Of a stretch of DNA of 7,832 nucleotides, positions 1-5,876 are shown in pieces. Source of the DNA: Holophagaceae bacterium (GTDB taxonomy: Bacteria; Acidobacteriota; Holophagae; Holophagales; Holophagaceae). Within the stretch, counting starts at the first letter, position 1. Each line of letters starts with the position of its first letter. The DNA lies in the NCBI GenBank assembly GCA_003158505.1, contig PMJK01000108.1, forward strand, positions 224 to 8,055, read 5' to 3'. The translations under genes were made by a program, and so were the position numbers. The notes beneath the pieces are model-generated. The model did not search any database, was not told the DNA's origin, and saw nothing but the letters and a program-made list of their open reading frames with translations.

Positions 1-990
1 AAGCTGACGCACCGCGACATGGGCCCGCTGGCCCGCTACCTCGGCCCGCTCGTGCCGAAGGAAGCGCTGATCTGGCAGGACCCCGTTCCCGCAGTGGATC
101 ACACATTGATCGACGAGCAGGACATGGCCTCCTTGAAGGCCAGGCTCCTCGCATCCGGACTGTCCATCTCCCAGCTGGTCAATACCGCCTGGGCGTCTGC
201 TGCGACATTCCGCGGTAGCGACAAGCGCGGTGGAGCGAACGGCGCGCGCATTCGCCTGGCGCCGCAGAAGGACTGGGAAGTCAACCAGCCGACTGACCTG
301 GCCAAGGCCCTGCAGAAGCTCGAAGCGATCCAGAAGGACTTCAACGGCGCACAGTCTGGCGGCAAGCAGGTCTCGCTGGCTGACCTGATCGTCCTGGGCG
401 GCGGCGCAGCCGTCGAGGCGGCTGCGAAAAAGGCCGGCCACGACGTGAAGGTGCCCTTCTCGCCGGGGCGCATGGACGCCTCGCAGGAGCAGACCGACGT
501 GGATTCGTTCACCGTGCTGGAGCCGGCCGCGGACGGATTCCGGAACTACGTCCGCAAGGGACTCGAGGGATCGGCGGCAGAGCTGCTGGTGGACAAAGCC
601 CAGTTAATGACGCTGACCGCCCCAGAGATGACGGTTCTGATGGGCGGCCTGCGTGCCCTGAACGCGAACGTCGGCCAGTCCAAACACGGTGTCTTCACCA
701 GGCGGCCGGAAACGTTGACGAATGACTTCTTCGTGAATCTCCTCGACATGCGCACCACGTGGCAGAAGTCCGCCACCTCGGAAGGTGTGCTGGAGGGGCG
801 CGATCGGGCGACGGGCGAGCTCAAGTGGACGGGCACCATCGTGGATCTCGTCTTCGGTTCGAACTCCCAGCTCCGAGCCCTTGCGGAAGTCTATGCGTGC
901 AGCGACTCACAGCAGGCGTTCGTGCGCGACTTTGTGGCGGCCTGGAACAAGGTGATGAACCTTGATCGCTTCGACATTTCCGGCGCTTGA
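1..990 (+). CDS. katG: catalase-peroxidase KatG, C-terminal part (5' end outside window)
   Basis: Bifunctional heme enzyme that decomposes H2O2 (catalase) and oxidises organic donors (peroxidase), normally about 720-740 residues. Only the last 329 codons are present; the frame is open from base 1, so the ATG at base 19 is internal and not the start. The fragment opens with KLTHRDMGP, which joins the heme-bearing N-terminal domain to the C-terminal peroxidase-like domain. The Arg of THRD should be the mobile arginine described for KatG (R418 in M. tuberculosis numbering, aligned from memory). The rest is the non-heme C-terminal domain, with the family blocks FRGSDKRGGANG (about residues 71-82), DASQEQTDV (about 159-167), ESLTNDFFVNLLDM-like (about 238-251), DLVFGSNS and the ending WNKVMNLDRFD. 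No frameshift or missing block is visible. The heme ligand and the Met-Tyr-Trp adduct lie outside the window. The gene ends 57 bases before the preferred start of pcm on the same strand, so co-transcription is possible. Identification is very secure. Confidence 0.98.
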   Translation, partial: KLTHRDMGPLARYLGPLVPKEALIWQDPVPAVDHTLIDEQDMASLKARLLASGLSISQLVNTAWASAATFRGSDKRGGANGARIRLAPQKDWEVNQPTDLAKALQKLEAIQKDFNGAQSGGKQVSLADLIVLGGGAAVEAAAKKAGHDVKVPFSPGRMDASQEQTDVDSFTVLEPAADGFRNYVRKGLEGSAAELLVDKAQLMTLTAPEMTVLMGGLRALNANVGQSKHGVFTRRPETLTNDFFVNLLDMRTTWQKSATSEGVLEGRDRATGELKWTGTIVDLVFGSNSQLRALAEVYACSDSQQAFVRDFVAAWNKVMNLDRFDISGA

Positions 991-1047
991 CCGTCCGTTG
1001 TGAGAGAGGCACTGGCGCAGGGCGCTGGAGGACGTATCCTCGTACCC

Positions 1048-1764
1048 ATGCGATGGCCTCTGGGAGTGGCCTTGATGCTCACGATGGGGGGCCCTGACCC
1101 GGAATCCGCGCCGCCGCCGACGGCTGCGGAGGAGGCCGCCTTCGAAGCCGCCAGGACGCGCATGGTGCGGGATCAGATCGCGGCTCGCGGCGTCAAGGAC
1201 GATCGGGTGCTCGCGGCCATGGCCCGGGTGCCCCGCCATGAATTCGTGCCGGCCTCCCAGCGCTCCATGGCCTACGAGGACGGGCCCTTGCCCATCGGCC
1301 ACGGGCAGACCATCTCCCAGCCCTACATCGTGGCCTTCATGACCGCCGCGCTGGATCCGCAACCCACGGATCGTGTGCTGGAGATCGGCACGGGCTCGGG
1401 ATACCAGGCGGCGGTGCTGTCGCGACTGGTGGCGGAGGTGTACAGCATCGAGATCGTGGAGCCCCTGGCCCGGCGCGCCCAGGCCGATCTCAAGCGGCTG
1501 GGTTTCCGGAATGTGAAGGTCCGCACTGGCGACGGAACCCTCGGATGGCCAGGGGCGGCCCCCTTCGATGCCGTCATCGTCACCTGCGCGCCCGAGCGGG
1601 TTCCCCGGGCCCTGGTGGATCAGCTGAAAATGGGCGGCCGGATGATCGTGCCCGTGGGTCCCACCCGAGGCGTCCAGGAACTCTACCTGCTGCGCAAACA
1701 CCCGGAAGGGATGGAGACCCAAGCCGTCCTGCCGGTGCGGTTCGTGCCGATGGTGACGCCTTAG
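1048..1764 (+). CDS. pcm: protein-L-isoaspartate O-methyltransferase
   Basis: SAM-dependent methyltransferase that methylates L-isoaspartyl residues in aged proteins so that they can revert to aspartate. From ATG 1048 it has 238 residues. The core begins at MVRDQI (residue 39) and carries VPRHEFVP, the family hallmark GHGQTISQPYIVAFM, the SAM-binding motif I VLEIGTGSGYQAAVL, VYSIEIVEP, PFDAVIVTCAPERVP and LKMGGRMIVPVG. This is the complete Pcm order; E. coli Pcm is 208 residues, close to the core here. The start is uncertain. GTG 1000 has no ribosome site. ATG 1048 gives a short hydrophobic N-terminus (MRWPLGVALMLTMGG) resembling a signal peptide, but its GGAGGA lies 15 bases upstream inside a small hairpin. 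ATG 1162 has AGGA five bases before it and would give a conventional 200-residue cytoplasmic enzyme. The gene ends 31 bases from the end of the convergent arsM. Function is secure; location in the cell is not. Confidence 0.93.
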   Translation: MRWPLGVALMLTMGGPDPESAPPPTAAEEAAFEAARTRMVRDQIAARGVKDDRVLAAMARVPRHEFVPASQRSMAYEDGPLPIGHGQTISQPYIVAFMTAALDPQPTDRVLEIGTGSGYQAAVLSRLVAEVYSIEIVEPLARRAQADLKRLGFRNVKVRTGDGTLGWPGAAPFDAVIVTCAPERVPRALVDQLKMGGRMIVPVGPTRGVQELYLLRKHPEGMETQAVLPVRFVPMVTP

Positions 1765-1795
1765 AGAATGATTCAGAGATCGCGGATCGCTCGAC

Positions 1796-2632
1796 TCAGG
1801 CAGGTTTGCGGGCGGAGATGATCATGCTGGTGACGTAGTCCGAGGCCCGGGTGCCCGCCGGGAGCAGGCCCAGGAGATGGTCGGTCAGGGGGTCATCGAC
1901 GGGGAGCATGGCTTCCACGGCCTCCCCCTTGGGCGTGAGCACCAGGTCCACAAGACCCGACGCCAACACCATGTCGCGGAGGTCGTCGACAACGGCGGCA
2001 CCGGCGACGCAGCCCACCAGGGCCTCGACACTCTCCCGGACGGCCAGGGGCAATGGCCTCAGAAGCACCATGTCGGAGATGGAGACCCGCCCCCCGGGTT
2101 TCAGCACGCGGGCGATCTCCTTCCAGACCGTGGGCTGGTCGGGACTCAGGTTCAGCACGCAGTTGGAGAGCACCACGTCCACGGAGGCGTCGGGCAGGGG
2201 AATGGCCTCGATCTGCCCCTGGTGGAAGGTCACATTGCCCAGGCCCGTGCGGCGGCGGAACTCAGCGGCGTTGTGACGGGCCTTGGCCAGCATCTCCCGA
2301 GTCATGTCGACGCCGTGGACCCGGCCTTCGGCTCCCACTCGCTGAGCCGCCAGGAAGGCATCCAGGCCCGCCCCGCTGCCCAGGTCCAGCACGATCTCCC
2401 CGGGTTTCAGTTCGGCCAGGGCCGTGGGATTGCCGCAGGACAATCCGAGATTGGCCCCTTCAGGAAGCGTCGCCAGCTCGGCATCCGAGTAGCCGACGCC
2501 CTGGGCGACCTCTCCGGCGCGACCGCCGCCGCAGCAGGAGGACTGGGGGCCACAGCACCCGCCACCAAGGCTGGCGATGCGCCCGTAGGCGTCCTGGACC
2601 TTCAGGTGAGTGGGGTGGGGGATCCGTTCCAT
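1796..2632 (-). CDS. arsM: arsenite S-adenosylmethionine methyltransferase ArsM
   Basis: Methylates trivalent arsenic with SAM to mono-, di- and trimethylated species, an arsenic detoxification and volatilisation route in the cytoplasm. The 278-residue protein has a Cys-rich N-terminal stretch (CC at 26-27 and CC at 33-34), a class I SAM-binding motif DLGSGAGLD (83-91), VHGVDMT (105-111) ending strand 2, and LKPGGRVSISD (177-187). Cysteines in GLSCGNP (C66), SNCVLNL (C158) and GCVAGA (C208) match the three conserved catalytic/As-binding cysteines of CmArsM (C72, C174, C224), so it should be active. I chose ATG 2632 because GAGGAG (2640-2645) lies seven bases upstream and the product begins with HLKVQDAYGRIA, typical of the family. 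A start 36 codons earlier (2740) would run through arsR. It begins 16 bases after the arsR stop, so arsR-arsM is one transcription unit controlled by ArsR. No arsenite efflux gene is seen next to it. Confidence 0.95.
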   Translation of the reverse strand: MERIPHPTHLKVQDAYGRIASLGGGCCGPQSSCCGGGRAGEVAQGVGYSDAELATLPEGANLGLSCGNPTALAELKPGEIVLDLGSGAGLDAFLAAQRVGAEGRVHGVDMTREMLAKARHNAAEFRRRTGLGNVTFHQGQIEAIPLPDASVDVVLSNCVLNLSPDQPTVWKEIARVLKPGGRVSISDMVLLRPLPLAVRESVEALVGCVAGAAVVDDLRDMVLASGLVDLVLTPKGEAVEAMLPVDDPLTDHLLGLLPAGTRASDYVTSMIISARKPA

Positions 2633-2639
2633 GGGGGTG

Positions 2640-2645
2640 CTCCTC
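2640..2645 (-). promoter_or_regulatory. ribosome binding site of arsM
   Basis: On the - strand this reads GAGGAG, seven bases before ATG 2632. It lies in the 16-base gap between arsR and arsM and decides the arsM start against the longer reading frame starting at 2740. Confidence 0.75.
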
Positions 2646-2648
2646 GGG

Positions 2649-2972
2649 TCAAACACAGTGGGGACCTCGGCCACCGCCACCACAGCAGTCCTGCCAGAGG
2701 TATTCAGTGAGGGCCTTGAGCTGGCCGAAACCGGCCGCATATCGGATGGTGGTTCCCTGCCGCGTGGCTACCAGCAGACCGGCATCCGCCAGGTCGGACA
2801 GATGGTGACTCAGGGTCGAGCCGGGCATGTTGAGCCGCGTCTGGATCTCCCCCGCCGGCGTCCCTTCCCTGGGGCCCTGCACCACCAGGCGCACGATGGA
2901 CAGACGCGCCGGATGGCCGAGCGCCTTCAGGCATTGGGCCATTTCCTTGAGGAGGGGGTCCAGCGTGTTCAT
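2649..2972 (-). CDS. arsR: ArsR-family metalloregulator (As(III)-responsive repressor)
   Basis: Small winged-helix dimeric repressor that leaves its operator on binding As(III). It has 107 residues, normal for the family. The N-terminal helix has CLKALGHPARLSIVRLV (14-30). The recognition-helix region is PGSTLSHHLSDLADAGLL (50-67) and the wing is TRQGTTIRYAA (70-80). The metal site is not the classic ELCVCDL motif of the DNA-binding helix, which is absent. Instead a C-terminal CC pair (C96, C97) and C106 resemble the C95/C96/C102 As(III) site of Acidithiobacillus ferrooxidans ArsR; C14 is an extra cysteine. ATG 2972 is chosen because the conserved fold starts almost at once; its ribosome site is weak. 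Upstream is a perfect 22-bp palindrome, its likely operator, and downstream after 16 bases is arsM, the probable regulated target along with itself. Sensing of Sb(III) or methylated As(III) is also possible. Confidence 0.93.
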   Translation of the reverse strand: MNTLDPLLKEMAQCLKALGHPARLSIVRLVVQGPREGTPAGEIQTRLNMPGSTLSHHLSDLADAGLLVATRQGTTIRYAAGFGQLKALTEYLWQDCCGGGGRGPHCV

Positions 2973-2979
2973 GCTCTAT

Positions 2980-3007
2980 ATTCTAATTTCTAGAAATTAG
3001 AAATCAA
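2980..3007 (-). promoter_or_regulatory. candidate promoter of arsR-arsM
   Basis: Reading the - strand, TTGATT (3002-3007) and TAGAAT (2980-2985) make a sigma-70-like -35/-10 pair with a 16-base spacer. The palindromic operator fills the spacer and overlaps both boxes, so bound ArsR would block polymerase. A start about seven bases after the -10 would fall beside the arsR ATG at 2972, implying a very short or absent leader, which fits the weak ribosome site. This is predicted by eye only. Confidence 0.5.
2981..3002. promoter_or_regulatory. 22-bp perfect palindrome, likely ArsR operator
   Basis: The half-site TTCTAATTTCT (2981-2991) is followed directly by its exact reverse complement (2992-3002), with no mismatch and no central spacer. 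The symmetry ends exactly there. It is AT-rich within GC-rich surroundings and lies eight bases upstream of the arsR ATG. ArsR-family dimers bind such imperfect or perfect inverted repeats across the promoter, so autoregulation of arsR-arsM is the natural reading. The lack of a loop and of a following T-run argues against a terminator. Confidence 0.75.
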
Positions 3008-3043
3008 TCCCCCAATTTCCACATCTGAAATCCTAGGCGTCGA

Positions 3044-5554
3044 CTAGGGTTTGGTCGGGTACTCGATGCTGGCGAAAAGCAGCCGTAATTCATCACGGCT
3101 GGCCGGACGGCAATCCATCCAGGCCGCATCGGGGCGCCAGGAGGCCGACCAGCCGGGCAGGTCATGAGCCGGCATGGGGTGGCCGATGCCAAAGCCCTGA
3201 CCCAGTTCGCAGCCGAGCAGCAGCAGCATCTTGCCCTGTTCCTTCGTCTGCACCCCCTCGGCGATGACCTTGCGGCGGAAGGCCGTGGCCAAGCCCAGAA
3301 CCCCCTCCAGAATGGCCATGTCATCCGGGTGGTCGTGCATGCCGAGTACGAAACTCTTATCGATCTTGATCTGAGCGACCGGCAGCTGTCTCAGGTAGGT
3401 CAGGGAGGAGTACCCGGTACCAAAGTCATCCAGGGCGAACATCACCCCGATCTCCCGGCAGTCCTTGATGACCTGGGCCGCTTGGACCATGTCATTCAGC
3501 GCACTGGTCTCCAGCACCTCCAGTTCGAGGTCGCCTGGCCTGAAACCCGGGTGGGCCGCCAGCAGGGTGCGCAGGCGCTTGACAAAGTCTGCCTGCTGCA
3601 AGTGGCGGGCACTGACATTGGCGCTGATCGGGATATTCAACCCAGCCTCACGCCAGAGCACCGCCTGGGTCAGCACGGTGTCGATGACCCATTCGTCAAT
3701 TTCGATGGCTATGGCGTGATCCTCGATCACCGGTAGGAATGCCTTCGGCAGCAGGAGGCCTCTTTCTGGATGTTGCCAGCGGATCAGGGCCTCGGCACCG
3801 ATGACCTTCCCGGTGCGCATGTTCACCTTGGGTTGGTAGTACACGACGAATTCCCGCTCGGCCAGGGCCTGGCGGATCCGGTCCAGGCTTTCGTGATGGC
3901 CCCGGACGTTGCGGTCCAACTCGGCATCGAAGACGTGGTAGCGGTTCTTGCCGGCCAGCTTGGCCTGATACATGGCCTGATCGGCCTGGCGCAGCAGTTG
4001 CTCCGCGCCCACGTCTCCCTCCTGCGGATAGAACGTGACGCCCAGGCTGGCCGAGATGTGGAGCACAAGATCACCGATGCACACCGGTTGGACGAGGGCG
4101 GCTATCAGGCGGTTGAGGACCGGCACGCTGCTCTCGACATCCGACAGATCGAGCAGGATGGCGACAAACTCGTCGCCACCAATCCGGGCGAGGGTGTCGC
4201 CTTCGCGCATGGCCTGCTTCATCCGGGTGGCAATGGTCATCAGCAACTTGTCTCCAACCTCATGCCCATGGTTGTCATTGATGGGCTTGAAATTGTCCAG
4301 GTCGAGATAGGCCACTGCCAGGCATTGCTTGCGTCGGTGGGCCTGAGCGATGTCTTGGCGCAGGCGGTCGGCTAGCAGCACGCGGTTGGGCAGAGTTGTC
4401 AACGCGTCGTAGTGAGCGAGATGCTCGAGTCTACTTTCGTGATCCTTGCGCTCGGTGATGTCGGAGATCACAGCGACCAGCGCTTTCGGGCTGCCGTCAG
4501 AATTGTCCAGTCGTTTCCCGGAAATATGGCCCCAAAAATCGGTCCCGTCTAAGCGGACGTAATGGCGATCCCAATAGAGAGATTTCAGCTCCTCATCAAA
4601 GATCTGAAGCAATTGTTCGCGACCAGCCTCCAGGTCAGAAGCATGAAGGTGGCTTGTATAGGGCGTGCCGATCAACTCCTGGAGCGTGGTCCCGAACATT
4701 TCCGCCATGCGATGGTTGGCAAAGTGGATGGTGCCATCGGGCGACACTTGGATGATTCCCGCTTCCGAGGCGTCGAAGATGGTCCTCAGCTGCTCCTCGC
4801 TCTCCCTCAACGCTTCGTCGGCAAGCCTGCGCTCCTCGCGCCGATTCAGGTTCCACTTGCCTGCGAGCAGGATCACCAGGATGCCGATCATCCAGACGAT
4901 CCCCATGCCAGAGATCGTGGCCAGGTTGTGAGGTTGCCCCACCAGCCTTGAAGCCGGATCCAACGGAATGGTGAAGCTGATTCCGCCTCTGATATCGCCG
5001 ACTTTGTAGCCCTGGGCGGCATGGCAGCGCAGGCAGCCCTCTAGAGTGATGAGCGCGCCCATGAACCGGAGCTGAGGCTGCCCTGCCGAGGTCAACTCCT
5101 CCCAATACTCCCTCCGGCCCGAATTGAACTCCTGCAGGGCCTTTCGCTCCCACGGGTCCGCCCCGTTTTCTGGACGGAGCGGGTTGAGACTGGTCATGTG
5201 GCCTTTCAATAAGGGGCCTTCGATGCCCAGTTCATGGGCGATCCGTGTCATGTGGGCCGGGGTGCCCTTGGTGAAGGCCATCCCTTCTGACGCGAGGTCA
5301 CCGCCTGTCGGTGTGTCCACCACCGTGGAACCGGTCGGAGCTGCTTTTTCCGGCAGGGCATAGCCGCCTCCGGGCTGAGTGATCAGGAGGCTGATCAGCA
5401 CCTCTTTCTGGAAATTCTCCCGGGCCCGGATCAAGGCGACATTGCGGTCTTCCCGATGCGAGTAGTGGACCCCGATGCCGATGAAGACTGCAATGGCCAG
5501 GGTCCAGATGAGTCCCCGAAGCAGTACCTGCCTCCGCAGGTGGAGTTCGGACAT
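3044..5554 (-). CDS. membrane heme-motif sensor (Tll0287-like) PAS-GGDEF-EAL c-di-GMP enzyme
   Basis: Predicted bifunctional c-di-GMP protein that could make (GGDEF) and break (EAL) the second messenger. From ATG 5554 it has 836 residues. Order: membrane helix about 13-30; extracytoplasmic Tll0287-like/DUF3365 domain about 33-205 with CLRCH (174-178, bases 5021-5035), a c-type heme attachment motif; membrane helix about 212-231; PAS about 252-367; GGDEF about 378-543; EAL about 551-800. The GGDEF signature is intact (459-463) with an RxxD inhibitory I-site five residues before it (450-453). The EAL domain keeps EAL (588-590), SANVS (N646), LEVLET, DDFGTGYSS (D709, D710), KID (K730), AEGVQ (E766) and QG (786), so phosphodiesterase activity is expected. 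Start: AAAGGA just upstream favours ATG 5554; ATG 5578 and GTG 5659 are in-frame alternatives with poorer sites. It lies 71 bases upstream of arsR and is divergent from moaA. Domain calls are secure; the signal sensed is inference. Confidence 0.92.
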   Translation of the reverse strand: MSELHLRRQVLLRGLIWTLAIAVFIGIGVHYSHREDRNVALIRARENFQKEVLISLLITQPGGGYALPEKAAPTGSTVVDTPTGGDLASEGMAFTKGTPAHMTRIAHELGIEGPLLKGHMTSLNPLRPENGADPWERKALQEFNSGRREYWEELTSAGQPQLRFMGALITLEGCLRCHAAQGYKVGDIRGGISFTIPLDPASRLVGQPHNLATISGMGIVWMIGILVILLAGKWNLNRREERRLADEALRESEEQLRTIFDASEAGIIQVSPDGTIHFANHRMAEMFGTTLQELIGTPYTSHLHASDLEAGREQLLQIFDEELKSLYWDRHYVRLDGTDFWGHISGKRLDNSDGSPKALVAVISDITERKDHESRLEHLAHYDALTTLPNRVLLADRLRQDIAQAHRRKQCLAVAYLDLDNFKPINDNHGHEVGDKLLMTIATRMKQAMREGDTLARIGGDEFVAILLDLSDVESSVPVLNRLIAALVQPVCIGDLVLHISASLGVTFYPQEGDVGAEQLLRQADQAMYQAKLAGKNRYHVFDAELDRNVRGHHESLDRIRQALAEREFVVYYQPKVNMRTGKVIGAEALIRWQHPERGLLLPKAFLPVIEDHAIAIEIDEWVIDTVLTQAVLWREAGLNIPISANVSARHLQQADFVKRLRTLLAAHPGFRPGDLELEVLETSALNDMVQAAQVIKDCREIGVMFALDDFGTGYSSLTYLRQLPVAQIKIDKSFVLGMHDHPDDMAILEGVLGLATAFRRKVIAEGVQTKEQGKMLLLLGCELGQGFGIGHPMPAHDLPGWSASWRPDAAWMDCRPASRDELRLLFASIEYPTKP

Positions 5555-5557
5555 CAG

Positions 5558-5564
5558 TTCCTTT
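5558..5564 (-). promoter_or_regulatory. ribosome binding site deciding the GGDEF-EAL gene start
   Basis: On the - strand this reads AAAGGAA, about four bases before ATG 5554. The two other in-frame starts, ATG 5578 and GTG 5659, have no comparable site. The product then begins with a short charged segment leading into the first membrane helix, as expected for an inner-membrane sensor. Confidence 0.65.
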
Positions 5565-5706
5565 AACCAATGAGTCATGGCCGAGTTCCGCCATCGGGGG
5601 GTGTGGCTGATGCGGTTGAAAATTCTGGAAAAAATAGGTTTAGGTATGCAGGGCGTCACGAATCCCGACCGACCGCCAAGGGGTCATTCATGGTTTCATC
5701 GGGAGG

Positions 5707-5756
5707 TAAAAATTTATCTTAAATATTGATATTAGTATTAATTAAATAAATCACTT
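5707..5756. promoter_or_regulatory. AT-rich island between divergent genes, probable promoter region
   Basis: Only 5 of these 50 bases are G or C (5718, 5728, 5735, 5752, 5754), in sharp contrast to the GC-rich genes on both sides. It contains TTAATTAA (5738-5745) and the inverted pair ATTTAT (5712-5717)/ATAAAT (5746-5751). It lies between the divergent GGDEF-EAL gene and moaA, so it most likely holds promoters for one or both and could bind a nucleoid protein. On the - strand TAAGAT (5716-5721) is a possible -10 and on the + strand TTGATA (5726-5731) a possible -35, but neither has a good partner at the right spacing. Confidence 0.5.
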
Positions 5757-5797
5757 AGACCTGATTCAATTTCCCTTCAGAGACCATGCATTAGGGA

Positions 5798-5831
5798 TAC
5801 CCCACGGGGTACGTGGATCGTTCAACACGAT
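5798..5831 (+). promoter_or_regulatory. small hairpins in the moaA leader
   Basis: Two adjacent inverted repeats are visible: TACCC (5798-5802) / GGGTA (5807-5811) with a four-base loop, and ATCGT (5817-5821) / ACGAT (5827-5831) with a five-base loop. A third stem, CCACG (5802-5806) / CGTGG (5812-5816), competes with the first, so two folds are possible. Together with the stem at 5844-5873 this makes a structured leader ahead of moaA. Individual stems of five pairs are weak evidence. Confidence 0.3.
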
Positions 5832-5843
5832 TGGTGGGTTGAC

Positions 5844-5873
5844 GCCTCTCCATATGGCCGGGCAAGGAGAAGC
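5844..5873 (+). promoter_or_regulatory. hairpin that can mask the moaA ribosome binding site
   Basis: GCCTCTCC (5844-5851) can pair with GGAGAAGC (5866-5873): seven pairs with one C-A mismatch around a 14-base loop. The right arm contains most of the ribosome site AAGGAG (5864-5869) of moaA. Such a stem would lower translation unless opened, by a ligand-controlled fold upstream, a protein or temperature. The arrangement resembles the expression platform of translational riboswitches, but I do not recognise a known aptamer, so this is a structural observation only. Confidence 0.35.
5864..5869 (+). promoter_or_regulatory. strong ribosome binding site of moaA
   Basis: AAGGAG, seven bases before ATG 5877, is close to ideal. 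It supports the upstream moaA start and therefore the 46-residue N-terminal extension; the in-frame ATG at 6015, where typical MoaA proteins begin, has no clear site. Confidence 0.8.
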
Positions 5874-5876
5874 AGA

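Noticed and set aside
907..1722. Long open frame on the - strand opposite pcm (271 codons)
   Set aside because: It lies wholly opposite a clear methyltransferase gene, has repetitive His/Gly/Arg-rich composition typical of GC-rich antisense frames, and no recognisable motif.
1765..1795. Bidirectional terminator between convergent pcm and arsM
   Set aside because: Only short GATC-type symmetry is present, with no stem longer than a few pairs and no T-run on either strand.
1877..2808. Two long + strand frames opposite arsM and arsR
   Set aside because: ArsM and ArsR motifs on the - strand are complete. The opposite frames have low-complexity Arg/Gly/Pro-rich composition and no domain.
2981..3002. 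Palindrome as an intrinsic terminator of the upstream gene or an attachment site
   Set aside because: It has no loop, low GC content and no following T-run. No integrase or mobile gene is nearby, and its position in the arsR promoter explains it better as an operator.
3032..3048. Inverted repeat CCTAG / CTAGG at the end of the GGDEF-EAL gene as a terminator
   Set aside because: The stem is only five pairs, overlaps the stop codon and is not followed by a T-run; too weak to call.
3164..4375. + strand frames opposite the GGDEF-EAL domains
   Set aside because: They mirror a conserved coding sequence in an antisense frame and show no motif of their own.
5690..5722. Tiny + strand reading frame (10 codons) in the divergent intergenic region
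   Set aside because: No ribosome site, no repeat of regulatory codons, and a length expected by chance; not a credible leader peptide.
5760..5876. c-di-GMP (GEMM) riboswitch in front of moaA, given the neighbouring GGDEF gene
   Set aside because: The conserved GEMM core blocks that I remember are not present; only generic hairpins are seen.
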